Shown here one piece after another: positions 27,643-36,813 of a stretch of DNA of 64,000 nucleotides. Origin of the DNA: Acinetobacter amyesii (GTDB lineage Bacteria > Pseudomonadota > Gammaproteobacteria > Pseudomonadales > Moraxellaceae). How positions within the stretch are numbered: the first letter of the stretch is position 1; each line of letters starts with the position of its first letter. The notes under the pieces were generated by a model. The model was not told the DNA's origin and made no database searches. It saw nothing but the letters and a program-made list of their open reading frames with translations. Where the stretch lies: the NCBI RefSeq assembly GCF_002018365.1, contig NZ_MVKX01000001.1:62001-126000 (forward strand), given 5' to 3'. Made by a program: the position numbers and the translations under genes.

Positions 27643-28473
27643 ATGTCATCATCAGTGACTCAACCCAAAATCGATACAGCGGTTTCGACCGCTTCCGATT
27701 CATCAAACCATATAAAACCCAAGATAATCTTGATTGTAAAAGGTATAACTCTTCCAGTAGTTTTATTGCTGCTATGCGAAATATTGGTCAAAAATGGTGT
27801 TATCGAGCCCTATCTACTCCCTGCTCCAAGTAGTCTTTGGCAGTCCTTTATAGAGTTATCTGAAGGTGAACTTTGGCAGCATATCTGGACCAGTACTTGG
27901 CGGGTATTTTTAGGCTTTTTTATTGGTAGCGGACTTGCTCTGATATTTGCACTCTTGGTCGGTTTAAACAAACAAGCCGAAGCTTTTTTGGAACCCACAT
28001 TTTCAGCGATTAAATCCATCCCCAGTTTGGCATGGATTCCCTTACTGCTCTTATGGTTAGGTATTGATGAATCCTCAAAAATCACCCTCATTGCCATAGG
28101 TGCTTTTTTCCCGACCTATACCAATACTGTTGCAGCGATTCAAGGCGTAGACCGAAAACTCATTGAAGTTGCGCAAGTTTATCGTTTGAAATATTTGAGG
28201 CAAATTCGTGAAATTATTTTACCTGCTGCATCACCGGGTATACTTACAGGCTTACGCAATAGTTTAAGTTTGGCATGGATGTTTATGATTGCAGCAGAAC
28301 TGATTGCAGCCACGCAAGGTATAGGCTATTTGCTCAGTGATGGTCGTGAAACTTCACGTCCGGATATCGTGATTATCGCCATTATTCTATTGGCGCTCTT
28401 AGGGAAAATCACCGATAGCCTGATGAAATATCTAGAACAATATCTACTGCGTTGGCGTGATGTGGTGAAGTAA
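27643..28473 (+). CDS. ABC transporter permease, SsuC type
   Basis: A 276-residue inner-membrane permease of the nitrate/sulfonate/taurine family with about six membrane helices. The cytoplasmic EAA loop, which docks the ATPase, is seen in EVAQVYRLKYLRQIREII with the following PAASPGILTGLRNSL. It has an extra hydrophilic N-terminal stretch of about 28 residues rich in Ser and Thr. It is in operon with the binding protein (one base gap). The ATP-binding subunit SsuB is missing here, so a shared or distant ATPase must serve it if it works. Confidence 0.88.
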   Translation: MSSSVTQPKIDTAVSTASDSSNHIKPKIILIVKGITLPVVLLLLCEILVKNGVIEPYLLPAPSSLWQSFIELSEGELWQHIWTSTWRVFLGFFIGSGLALIFALLVGLNKQAEAFLEPTFSAIKSIPSLAWIPLLLLWLGIDESSKITLIAIGAFFPTYTNTVAAIQGVDRKLIEVAQVYRLKYLRQIREIILPAASPGILTGLRNSLSLAWMFMIAAELIAATQGIGYLLSDGRETSRPDIVIIAIILLALLGKITDSLMKYLEQYLLRWRDVVK

Positions 28474-28536
28474 ACCTATTTTCTACACTTGCAATTGCAC
28501 GCATACAAATGCTCACATGTGCATTGAAAAACAAAA

Positions 28537-28563
28537 AATAAAGCGCATTCAATGCGCTTTATT
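28537..28563. terminator. bidirectional terminator
   Basis: AATAAAGCGCATT and AATGCGCTTTATT form 13 matched bases around one C, between convergent permease and prmC genes. Confidence 0.8.
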
Positions 28564-28585
28564 TCTGACTATCTCGAACACCAAA

Positions 28586-29404
28586 TCAATGTTGCCACTG
28601 ACCTAAACTGACACGGTCATTGCCACCATAATCTTTTACAGTCCGAACATTTCGATATCCTGCTTGTAAGAACAAATGTCTAACTGCTTCACCTTGATCA
28701 TAACCATGTTCAAGCACCACCCAACCATTCACGGTTAAATGTTTTTTGGCTTGAAGAATGATTTGTTCAAGATCTGCAAGCCCATGATTGTCTGCAACCA
28801 AAGCACGTTCAGGCTCTGTCGCCAAATCCTTCATGTGTACATCATCAGCATCGATATACGGCGGATTTGACACAATTACATCAAAGAAAGCACGTCCAAA
28901 AGGTTTCAACCAAGAACCTAAGACAAACTGCACATGTTCAAGATCATGCTTTTTGGCATTAAATTCAGCAACTTCCAAGGTGGGTTCGTAAATATCCGAA
29001 GCTACAATTGACCAATCTGGACGTTCGCTGGCTAATGACAAGGCTACCGCACCAGTTCCTGTTCCTAAATCGACCACACGAGCATCTTCAGGAAGTTCTA
29101 AACGCAGTACAGTTTCAACGAGCACTTCAGTATCAGGACGTGGCACCAAAGTATCTTTAGTCACTTTTAAATCTAGCGTCCAAAATGGCTGAGAACCTGT
29201 GACATAAGCCAAAGGCTCACCCGCAGCAATACGAGTAAGACTGTCGACATACAGTTGTTCTTGTTCTGCCGTCAATTCTTGATCCTTTTTCATGATTAAA
29301 TCAAAAGAATCAATCTTGGTGATGTGCTCTAACAACCACGCATTTTCCTGACGTTCATAACTTTCAGGTTCACCACGATAGGCCAAAGCCTGTGCAATAT
29401 TCAT
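28586..29404 (-). CDS. prmC: release factor glutamine methyltransferase
   Basis: A 272-residue PrmC/HemK. The SAM-binding motif VVDLGTGTGAVALSLASERP is near residue 113 and the catalytic NPPYID motif near 180. It methylates the Gln of the GGQ motif in release factors. Its ATG overlaps the prfA stop codon by one base (TAATG), so it is translationally coupled to its own substrate gene. The N-terminal helical domain is present in full. Confidence 0.95.
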   Translation of the reverse strand: MNIAQALAYRGEPESYERQENAWLLEHITKIDSFDLIMKKDQELTAEQEQLYVDSLTRIAAGEPLAYVTGSQPFWTLDLKVTKDTLVPRPDTEVLVETVLRLELPEDARVVDLGTGTGAVALSLASERPDWSIVASDIYEPTLEVAEFNAKKHDLEHVQFVLGSWLKPFGRAFFDVIVSNPPYIDADDVHMKDLATEPERALVADNHGLADLEQIILQAKKHLTVNGWVVLEHGYDQGEAVRHLFLQAGYRNVRTVKDYGGNDRVSLGQWQH

Positions 29405-30492
29405 TAGCCACCATTCTGCTGTGCTAATAACGCCAACTGATCGGCTTGATATTCACGATGCAAACTATCTAGCAATTCAGTCAAATCACCTTCCATCACA
29501 GCATCTAACTTATACAGTGTTAGGTTAATACGATGATCAGTCATACGACCTTGTGGATAGTTATAGGTACGAATACGCTCAGAACGGTCACCAGAACCCA
29601 CCAAGTCACGACGCATTTCAGATGTCGCTGCATCTGCTGCTGCACGTTTGGCATTTTCTAAACGAGAAACCAACAGCGCCATCGCTTTGGCTTTGTTTTT
29701 ATGTTGTGAACGTTCATCCTGACATTCTACAACTGTACCCGTTGGAATATGGGTAATACGTACAGCAGAGTCAGTTTTATTAATGTGCTGACCACCCGCA
29801 CCAGATGCACGATAGGTATCAATACGTAATTCTGAAGGATTAATTTCTACACTAGTGTCAACGTCAATTTCAGGCAAAATCGCAACAGTACATGCCGAAG
29901 TATGAACACGACCTTGTGACTCAGTTGCAGGAACACGCTGTACACGATGCGCACCACTTTCAAACTTTAAGCGGCCATATACGCCTTCACCATTGATGAG
30001 GCAAATTACTTCTTTATAACCGCCGTGTTCGCCGTCATTTTCAGACAGCACTTCAATACGCCAACCTTGTGATTCAGCGTATTTACTGTACATGCGATAC
30101 AAGTCACCAGAGAAAATCGCAGCTTCGTCACCACCCGTTCCGGCACGGATTTCTAAATAGGCAGAGTTCGCATCATTCGGATCTTTTGGAATCATCAGAA
30201 TGTTTAAGTCTGCTTCAAGCTGACCAATCAAAGCTTTATTTTCTTTAATTTCTTCAACGGCCATTTCTTTGAAATCTGGATCCGTCATCATCACTTCAGC
30301 AGTTTCAATATCTTCTTCTGCTTGACGGTATTTTTTCCAAACTTCAGTGATTTCAGATAAATCACTATGCTCACGAGACAACTGACGGAAACGTTTATTG
30401 TCTGAAATGACTTCTACATCTGCGAGTAATGCATTTAATTCTTCGTGACGGTCAGAGAGCTGATCTAATCGTAAACGTAACGATTCTTTCAT
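29404..30492 (-). CDS. prfA: peptide chain release factor 1
   Basis: A 362-residue RF1. The stop-codon recognition motif PAT lies in [18 protein letters not shown] near residue 185, which distinguishes it from RF2 (SPF). The GGQ motif lies in [17 protein letters not shown] near residue 235. It recognises UAA and UAG and triggers peptide release. prmC overlaps its stop. It faces the first glycine-zipper gene across 368 bases. Confidence 0.97.
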   Translation of the reverse strand: MKESLRLRLDQLSDRHEELNALLADVEVISDNKRFRQLSREHSDLSEITEVWKKYRQAEEDIETAEVMMTDPDFKEMAVEEIKENKALIGQLEADLNILMIPKDPNDANSAYLEIRAGTGGDEAAIFSGDLYRMYSKYAESQGWRIEVLSENDGEHGGYKEVICLINGEGVYGRLKFESGAHRVQRVPATESQGRVHTSACTVAILPEIDVDTSVEINPSELRIDTYRASGAGGQHINKTDSAVRITHIPTGTVVECQDERSQHKNKAKAMALLVSRLENAKRAAADAATSEMRRDLVGSGDRSERIRTYNYPQGRMTDHRINLTLYKLDAVMEGDLTELLDSLHREYQADQLALLAQQNGG

Positions 30493-30860
30493 TTTTCAAA
30501 AAATCTCAATACACAGGCTCTACCGCTAAACTTTCACGGATATGCCAAAATTCAAAATAATGGCGCTAGTGTACCGATAATGGGTCTGAAATGACATATA
30601 TATTGTTTTTTGGCCTATCGATGACCCGAAATATTAAAGTGTGAACTTCATCACTCCTACCTTTCTCCACAAAGTCGTACAGATTTTCTGCATTCGACCG
30701 TTTTTTTCACAATATTAATAAAACTTATACAAACTAGACACTCAAATCACTAAATAAAGTGAAAGCTCTCCATATTTATAGCGAATAGTTTTGTTACATT
30801 TACTGCCATCGAAATGATTATGAAAAAGTCCTCGCGTTTATGAAGGACATGGAGTGAACT
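30493..30860. other. divergent intergenic region
   Basis: 368 bases between prfA and the first glycine-zipper gene. It is AT-rich and must hold both promoters. I see no hairpin, repeat or small ORF with a usable ribosome site, apart from the GGAG box of the downstream gene. Confidence 0.5.
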
Positions 30861-31289
30861 ATGAAACTGAATACTCTTTTAATGACAGCCACTCTAGCAA
30901 CTGCTTCTATGTTCACTGTGTCTGCAAATGCAGATAGCACAACACGCGTTGCTGCAGCTAGTGCATTAGGTAGTGTTGCAGGTACTGCAATTGGTAAAAA
31001 CATGGGCGGTAATACCGGCGCTACAATTGGTGCTGCTCTTGGTGGTGCTGGTGGTGCTGCAGTAGCAAGTAATAAACGCAACCGTACAGAGTCTGCAATC
31101 GGTGGTGCTTTAGGTGGCGGTACAGGTTATACCGTTGGTAAAAGCATGGGCGGTACAAACGGTGGTTACATTGGTTCTGCACTAGGTGCTGCTGGTGGTG
31201 CGGCTTTAGGTAATAAAATTTCTAAAGACAAAGCATACGACAAACAGCAAGAACGTAAATACAAAAAACGTTACCGTCGTCGTCACTAA
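30861..31289 (+). CDS. glycine-zipper envelope protein, copy 1
   Basis: A 142-residue exported protein. A signal peptide ends at SANADS (about residue 25). The middle is a run of Gly/Ala-rich repeats (GTAIGKNMGGNTGATIGAALG and similar) spaced like glycine-zipper membrane segments. The tail from about residue 117 is strongly basic, ending in KKRYRRRH. Glycine-zipper proteins of this kind include OmpA-linked and outer-membrane stress proteins, but the function here is unknown. It has a paralogue 289 bases downstream with its own terminator, so the two arose by tandem duplication. Confidence 0.8.
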   Translation: MKLNTLLMTATLATASMFTVSANADSTTRVAAASALGSVAGTAIGKNMGGNTGATIGAALGGAGGAAVASNKRNRTESAIGGALGGGTGYTVGKSMGGTNGGYIGSALGAAGGAALGNKISKDKAYDKQQERKYKKRYRRRH

Positions 31290-31325
31290 TTCAAAATTAG
31301 TGAGTCCGTATTGGATAGTGAAAAG

Positions 31326-31347
31326 AGCACCTTCGGGTGCTTTTTTT
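31326..31347 (+). terminator. terminator with UUCG loop
   Basis: AGCACC-TTCG-GGTGCT followed by seven T residues, downstream of glycine-zipper copy 1. Confidence 0.92.
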
Positions 31348-31578
31348 ATGTATCGCCTTTTTTCAAATGATAAATACAACTTTATTTATTGCAGCTCATA
31401 CATATGTAGATTTGCCTTCTCTCCAACCAAGTCATCAATCATGTAGAAATAAAGTGCAAAATTTACATTGCAGCAACGGAACACGTATTTTATTTCACAT
31501 CACGCTCCAAATATTCGCTATGTGTTTTCATATATTGATATCAACAGATAAACATCATGCTTCGTAAGGAGTTTAAAA

Positions 31579-32094
31579 ATGAAAATTAATAAAATTCTAT
31601 TCAGTGCAGCAATTGCCGCTTCTGCACTTACTATGACTGCAACACATGCAGGTAATAGCACCAATACTGCATTAACATCTGCTTTAGGTGGTGTTGTTGG
31701 TGCAGCAATCGGTAACCAAGTTGGCGGTCAAACTGGCGCAATGATTGGTTCGGCAATTGGTGGTGGTGCAGGTGCTGCAGCATCGGCAAACAAACGTGAC
31801 CGTAATGGTGCCATCATTGGTGGCGCACTTGGTGGCGCGGGTGGTTATACCGTAGGTAAAAACATGGGCGGTACAAACGGTGGTTATATCGGTGCTGCAC
31901 TTGGTTCAGCCGGTGGTTCTGCACTAGGTAAAAAAGTGTCTGAAGACCGTCGCTATGATGACCGTTATGATGATCGCTATGACCGTCGTTATAACAACCG
32001 TGGCTATCGTACCAATAATTATAGCTACAATGACCGAGGCTACCGTGGAGACAATGGTCGTCACTTAGGTTGGTACAAAAACGGTAAACGTTAA
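31579..32094 (+). CDS. glycine-zipper envelope protein, copy 2
   Basis: A 171-residue paralogue of the preceding gene. Its signal peptide ends at THAG (about residue 25), and the Gly/Ala repeat core runs to about residue 115. The block VGKNMGGTNGGYIGAALG is nearly identical to copy 1. The tail differs: it is rich in Asp, Arg and Tyr (repeats of DDRYD and RGYR), so it carries mixed charge. An AAGGAG box precedes the ATG. Location is probably the outer membrane or periplasm; the role is unknown. Confidence 0.8.
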   Translation: MKINKILFSAAIAASALTMTATHAGNSTNTALTSALGGVVGAAIGNQVGGQTGAMIGSAIGGGAGAAASANKRDRNGAIIGGALGGAGGYTVGKNMGGTNGGYIGAALGSAGGSALGKKVSEDRRYDDRYDDRYDRRYNNRGYRTNNYSYNDRGYRGDNGRHLGWYKNGKR

Positions 32095-32119
32095 TCGATA
32101 TATTTCAATGAAAAAAATC

Positions 32120-32141
32120 AGCACCTTCGGGTGCTTTTTTT
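32120..32141 (+). terminator. terminator with UUCG loop
   Basis: AGCACC-TTCG-GGTGCT plus a T-run, the same hairpin as that after copy 1. The terminator was therefore duplicated with the gene or kept by selection. Confidence 0.92.
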
Positions 32142-32197
32142 GTTTATAAAAAACTTTAGGTATATCTAAAGTTGACTTTTTACACCGCCCCACGACC

Positions 32198-32254
32198 ATA
32201 TCGAATTTATTCGATATACATTCGGCTTTTTATATCGTATTATTTCGATATAAA
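32198..32254. promoter_or_regulatory. two CGATATA-type palindromes before LLM oxidoreductase
   Basis: Two perfect inverted repeats lie just upstream of the gene at 32272. The first is ATATCGAAT-TT-ATTCGATAT (32198-32217). The second is TTTATATCG, eight bases, CGATATAAA (32229-32254). Both share the half-site CGATAT, so a dimeric regulator binding twice is a reasonable inference. The regulator is unknown. Confidence 0.55.
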
Positions 32255-32271
32255 GATCTCTGAGAGAAAAC

Positions 32272-33279
32272 ATGCGTACTCTAGCCGATACAAAATTTTC
32301 AATACTTGAACTCGCACCTGTTCGAGATGATAAAACCATCGAATTTTCACTCAAACATGCACTCCAGTTAGCACAGAAAGCAGAACAACTTGGCTATGAG
32401 CGTCTATGGTTAGCCGAACACCACAATATGGATGGCATCGCAAGTTCTGCAACTGCGGTTTTACTCGGTTATCTCTTAGCAAATACACAATCCATCAAGC
32501 TCGGTTCAGGCGGGATTATGTTGCCCAACCATGCACCTTTGGTTGTCGCTGAACAATTTGGCACACTTGAAACGTTATATCCCGGCCGCATTGAACTCGG
32601 CTTAGGTCGAGCACCAGGTACTGACCAAACCACCATGCGCGCACTTCGCCGTGGCCGTCAGGAAACCGAAGATCAATTTCCACAAGATGTCCTTGAGATA
32701 TTGCAATACTTTAAAGCACCAGAACCACAGCAGGGCATCATTGCTACACCGGGACAAAATACACATGTTCCTGTATGGCTTTTAGGTTCAAGTCTGTTCA
32801 GTGCACAACTCGCTGCACGTTTAGGTCTACCCTATTCTTTTGCTTCACATTTCGCGCCACGCATGCTTGGACAAGCAATTCAGCTCTATCGTGAAAATTT
32901 CCAAGCATCCGAATATTTAGATCAACCTTATGTCTCTATGGGCGTACCAACGGTTGTTGCTGAAACAGATGAAGAAGCAGAATATCTAGCAACAAGTGCT
33001 TATCAGCGAGTTTTAGGTTTAATGCGTGGTCAAAGTTTAAAACTCAAAGCTCCAGTCGACAGTATGCAAGGCCTATGGTCTGCTGCAGAAAAGATGTCTG
33101 TTGATAATTTCTACGCTATGGGACAAGTCGGTTCAAATGCAACCGTTCAAGCAGGTTTAGAAAACCTACTCACCAAATATGACGTTGATGAATTTATTTT
33201 CACCTGCGACATTTACGATACCGATAAGCGCATTGAAAACTTCGAGCGTTTAATGCAAATCAAAAATGATCTCGCTTAA
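32272..33279 (+). CDS. LLM class flavin-dependent oxidoreductase
   Basis: A 335-residue bacterial-luciferase-like monooxygenase. The family start is seen as [11 protein letters not shown], followed by [17 protein letters not shown] near residue 38 and the [22 protein letters not shown] block near 83. [11 protein letters not shown] follows near residue 110. Relatives use FMNH2 and oxygen; the E. coli relative is YhbW. The substrate is unknown. Two palindromes sharing CGATAT half-sites occupy the promoter, which suggests tight control. It is a single-gene unit. Confidence 0.9.
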   Translation: MRTLADTKFSILELAPVRDDKTIEFSLKHALQLAQKAEQLGYERLWLAEHHNMDGIASSATAVLLGYLLANTQSIKLGSGGIMLPNHAPLVVAEQFGTLETLYPGRIELGLGRAPGTDQTTMRALRRGRQETEDQFPQDVLEILQYFKAPEPQQGIIATPGQNTHVPVWLLGSSLFSAQLAARLGLPYSFASHFAPRMLGQAIQLYRENFQASEYLDQPYVSMGVPTVVAETDEEAEYLATSAYQRVLGLMRGQSLKLKAPVDSMQGLWSAAEKMSVDNFYAMGQVGSNATVQAGLENLLTKYDVDEFIFTCDIYDTDKRIENFERLMQIKNDLA

Positions 33280-33313
33280 GACTCTAAACTTAATGATCTA
33301 ATCCAAGCGTTTA

Positions 33314-33366
33314 ATCCGTCTAAAGGTAGAATTGTGACTACATGTTTTGTGGCTCTTTAGACGGAT
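33314..33366. repeat. 12-base perfect inverted repeat
   Basis: ATCCGTCTAAAG (33314-33325) and CTTTAGACGGAT (33355-33366) are perfect complements separated by 29 bases. There is no T-run, so it is not a standard terminator. It lies in the gap between the LLM oxidoreductase and the YiaA-like gene. Confidence 0.6.
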
Positions 33367-33512
33367 AGCAGTCAACAGATAATATGGTTTCGGCTAACAA
33401 CACCCAAACCTGTACTTAAAAACCATCATTGCCTCAACGAAATAATTGCTTTACTCATTTTTATTACTGTATAAATATTAAACATAAGCAAAACAAAGAG
33501 AAAAATAAGCAG

Positions 33513-33989
33513 ATGAGCCAATATATGAATAAACCCACACCCGCATTTATCGCAGCAAGTTGGTGTGCCCTCATTTTAGGCGCTGTGGTGTTTTGCATAG
33601 GTTTATTCAATGCAAATATGATGCTGAATGAAAAAGGCTTTTATCTCATTTTATTGCTTTATGGATTATTTTCATCGGTTTCACTACAAAAAATCATTCG
33701 TGACCGTTTAGAAGGAATGCATGTCACTGCAATCTACTTTGGACTGTGCTGGGCATCCGTCATTATTTGCCTCGTACTTCTTGCCATTGGTCTATGGAAT
33801 GCAGAACTGGCATTAAGTGAAAAAGGTTTTTACATGATGGCTTTCCTAATGAGTCTGTTTGGTGCAGTTGCTGTACAAAAAAATATTCGTGATATGGACT
33901 ATTTACGTACCCATACCGACCAACCCGAACTTAAACATTCAACCCCGAGTCAGCTTGACTATAGCTCACAAGATGATGAACCACTTTAA
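33513..33989 (+). CDS. YiaA/YiaB-type inner-membrane protein
   Basis: A 158-residue membrane protein with two copies of a two-helix unit. Each begins near A-x-W and ends with the shared phrase LxEKGFYxxxxLxxLFxxVxxQKxIRD (about residues 35-68 and 92-120), the YiaA/YiaB hallmark. The start is ATG 33513; the upstream extension seems untranslated. The C-terminal tail is hydrophilic and acidic. The molecular function of the family is unknown. Confidence 0.8.
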   Translation: MSQYMNKPTPAFIAASWCALILGAVVFCIGLFNANMMLNEKGFYLILLLYGLFSSVSLQKIIRDRLEGMHVTAIYFGLCWASVIICLVLLAIGLWNAELALSEKGFYMMAFLMSLFGAVAVQKNIRDMDYLRTHTDQPELKHSTPSQLDYSSQDDEPL

Positions 33990-34025
33990 AATTCACAAAA
34001 TTTATAGATCTCAAAAGCCGTTCAT

Positions 34026-34052
34026 GCAGGTCGCTCATTTTTTTCGACCTGC
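34026..34052. repeat. stem-loop after the YiaA-like gene
   Basis: GCAGGTCG and CGACCTGC pair around an 11-base T-rich loop, with outer CTCAA/TTGAG extension. It lacks a proper downstream T-run, so it may be a weak terminator or a processing hairpin. Confidence 0.45.
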
Positions 34053-34250
34053 TTGAGCTACACATGAACTTCAACGCATAAAAAAATCAGTTCACTCCTA
34101 GAAATCTATAAATGACAAGGGCCAAGCAAATCAATTCTAGACAAATTGCATGACTCATCAGACTGAAAAAACGCTTTACCCCAACTGGCCCATCACAGAA
34201 TATATTCCTATCTAAGACTCAACTAAAAAAAGAAAAGACAAGGAATAAAT

Positions 34251-34823
34251 ATGGCCAACAAGCAGGATGCAACCCACCATATTTTTAATAATCATGCAGA
34301 CGATTTTGAACACTTTCGTGGAAAGATCATCGGTTCAGAACAAATCAAAGATTATGATTTTAAGAATAAAAAAATCGCCATTATTGGGATAGATCAGCAT
34401 GTGGTGTCTGAACTGCATCATCTATGTCAGGTTGCAGATAACATCATGGTCTATCAAATCAAACCACAATTTGTTTTACCGCGTACTGAACGTCTACTAA
34501 ATAAATTAATCCAACACCCACTGATTGCAAAAAATCGACGTTTATTTAGCAACCGTATTAAGAGTATTTTGGCGATTCGCTTTTTAGAAGATCAAGTGCC
34601 GAACCATTGGTTAAGACATTTACTCAGCCCAAATACCGCAATTCAGAACAAAACCTTTCTGAAATCTGATCATTATTATGCTGCATTACAGCAGCCCAAC
34701 TGCATCTTAAACACTTGGCCTATTGCAAAAATTCAGAGTAATTCAATCACGGCTTTAGATGAGCATACGTTTGAGTGTGATGTCATTGTGCGCAGCGAAA
34801 CTAACCAGCCTAAAGAAAAGTAA
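34251..34823 (+). CDS. truncated flavin-monooxygenase-derived protein
   Basis: A 190-residue protein that resembles the middle of flavin-containing (Baeyer-Villiger type) monooxygenases. The alignment to family motifs runs KKIAIIG (near residue 40), QIKPQFVLPRTERLLNKL, RIKSILAIRFLEDQV and KSDHYYAALQQPNCI. The first FAD-binding domain and the C-terminal half are absent. The NADPH-binding GxGxxG is replaced by GIDQHV. AAGGA before the ATG and an intact reading frame suggest it is translated. It could be a decayed gene or a repurposed domain. A terminator follows. Confidence 0.65.
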   Translation: MANKQDATHHIFNNHADDFEHFRGKIIGSEQIKDYDFKNKKIAIIGIDQHVVSELHHLCQVADNIMVYQIKPQFVLPRTERLLNKLIQHPLIAKNRRLFSNRIKSILAIRFLEDQVPNHWLRHLLSPNTAIQNKTFLKSDHYYAALQQPNCILNTWPIAKIQSNSITALDEHTFECDVIVRSETNQPKEK

Positions 34824-34893
34824 TTACAATGAAATGATTTTCACATAACATTTACTAGAATTTATCGGATTGATCAAAACTAACAACACCAAT

Positions 34894-34913
34894 AGCCATC
34901 TCTGGTGGCTTTT
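34894..34913 (+). terminator. weak terminator
   Basis: AGCCATC-TCT-GGTGGCT with one G-T pair, followed by a short T-run, 70 bases after the preceding stop. Confidence 0.55.
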
Positions 34914-35792
34914 GGTAGATCCCCTACTTTATTGAATACTTTCATTCGATAAGGCTAAGGATTCTTAAAAATCCATAAATAAAAAGAGCTTTAATCGTGC
35001 TACATGCTTTTTTAGCGCTCATACTTAAAGCATGCTCCGACCTGCACCATCAGCTACAGTGCATTTATATATATGCAATTTTGAATAGTTATGATCAATA
35101 CAGTTATAAAAAGTGTATTTCAAAACAATAAGTTTTCAGTCGCTTAGTTTTGTCTTACACCACTCTTTTAATGCCTAACTATAAGTTGGAAAATTTATAC
35201 CGATGCTCATGTTCAGCCGACATTTACCTATGTTCTAATCTATATTCAATAGGAAAATAACAGCTAAAAATCCAATTTTAATATCACTTCATATCAACTT
35301 TTAAAGCCTGAATAGGCTCAATTTGAGCATTTTTCACCCACATCAATGAAATAAATGATGCCATTTCTTGAGATTTAACACCTAAAAGCTACTGTTTGAT
35401 TATTTTTTATTCTATTTTCTGCCTATTTTTTTAGCATTTAAATCAGTATTTTTTGAAAACTTGATCAAATATTAAACCATATCAGCTAAATTTAGTATTT
35501 ACACCACTCAGATCAAGTGGATTATTCAGGCTTAATTCATAGATAAAAATACAGCAAATCACGGATTACTTTTAAAGATTGAAGCTGTCAATTTGGCCAA
35601 ATTTTATAAATTTTCATCCAAAAAAGTTCATCAAATTAGTACACATTTGAATGCAGAAATTGCTTAAATTTTAAGTCTAAATATTGAGGAAAATTTTCAT
35701 CAATATTTTAAATATTTATCATTCATTAAAAGTATGACAAGCCAGAAATTAATACTATTTTTATATAATTTATACAGTAATTTATTATCATC
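34914..35792. other. gene-free AT-rich region
   Basis: About 880 bases with no credible ORF on either strand. It is very AT-rich. CATGCTTT and AAAGCATG near 35005-35035 form one 8-base inverted repeat. I see no tRNA, direct-repeat array or recognisable mobile element. It may hold unannotated RNA, promoter sequence or gene debris. Confidence 0.5.
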
Positions 35793-35814
35793 AAAAGAGC
35801 CACCGAAGTGGCTC
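35793..35814 (-). terminator. terminator of ppsR
   Basis: On the minus strand GAGCCAC-TTCG-GTGGCTC is followed by TTTT, ten bases after the ppsR stop codon. Confidence 0.85.
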
Positions 35815-35823
35815 AATTTACAC

Positions 35824-36660
35824 TTAACCAATGCGACGTTTCAGTCCTGTCATTTGTAAAACACGTGTTGAAATTTCTTCAATCGACATTTCCGACACGT
35901 TTAAGTATTTGATTCCTTCAGAAATATAAATACCTTCAATCGCACGTAGTTCCATTTGGCACTGACTAAAACTTGCATAACGACTATTGGCCTTACGTTC
36001 TGAACGAATTGCTACAAGGCGCTCTGCATCAATCATCAAGCCAAATAACTTATGCTTATGTTCACGTAAAACTGCAGGTAAACGGTTGTCATCCAAGTCT
36101 TCTTCTGTCAAAGGATAGTTCGCTACACGAATTCCAAATTGCAAAGAAAGGTAGATGGAAGTTGGTGTTTTACCTGAACGTGATACCCCGATTAAAATTA
36201 AGTCTGCTTTATCATAATGACGAGTACGTGCCCCATCATCGTTATCTAAAGCAAAATGCACCGCATCAATACGTGCTTTATAAGACTCAGAATCTGTTAC
36301 TGCATGGGTTTGACCGACTAAAGTCGTAGGCGCAGTACCTAACTCGTCAGACAGCTTACTGATAAGCCCTTCAAAAACATCAAGATTTACTGCATTTGCC
36401 GTATTAATAATGTCACGCACATACGGGTCAACGAGGGTGTCAAACACCAAAGGCTTTTGACCATCTTGCTGCGCTCTAAGATTGATCTCTGCAACCACAT
36501 TTGTAGCCGCTTCTTCAGAGGTAATATAAGGAATAATATGAATGTCAAAATCTACATGAGGGAACTGGGCTAACAGTGAGTGACCAAGCGTTTCTGCGGT
36601 AATCGCGGTACCATCCGAAACAAAGAAAACACTACGCTGAATCTGTTTACCTTCTGACAT
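35824..36660 (-). CDS. ppsR: PEP synthase regulatory kinase/phosphorylase
   Basis: A 278-residue DUF299 protein. The P-loop GVSRSGKTPTSIYLS is near residue 158. The enzyme phosphorylates and dephosphorylates a Thr of PEP synthase using ADP and phosphate, switching it between off and on. It is divergent from its target gene ppsA across 153 bases. A GGAGGAG box precedes the ATG, and a tight hairpin with TTCG loop ends the gene. Confidence 0.94.
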   Translation of the reverse strand: MSEGKQIQRSVFFVSDGTAITAETLGHSLLAQFPHVDFDIHIIPYITSEEAATNVVAEINLRAQQDGQKPLVFDTLVDPYVRDIINTANAVNLDVFEGLISKLSDELGTAPTTLVGQTHAVTDSESYKARIDAVHFALDNDDGARTRHYDKADLILIGVSRSGKTPTSIYLSLQFGIRVANYPLTEEDLDDNRLPAVLREHKHKLFGLMIDAERLVAIRSERKANSRYASFSQCQMELRAIEGIYISEGIKYLNVSEMSIEEISTRVLQMTGLKRRIG

Positions 36661-36813
36661 TAAAATTCTCCTCCAAAATTTGTCTTAGTGCTATATAATC
36701 TTTATAGTAAACCATCTTACATGACTGTCACTTAGTAAATTTAGAATGCTAAGTAATTTGTTATAATTTCATGCCAAGATAGTGATTAATACTGCAAAAG
36801 TGGAGTAACAACT

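Noticed and set aside
34026..34052. Standard Rho-independent terminator after the YiaA-like gene
   Set aside because: The T-run is in the loop rather than after the stem.
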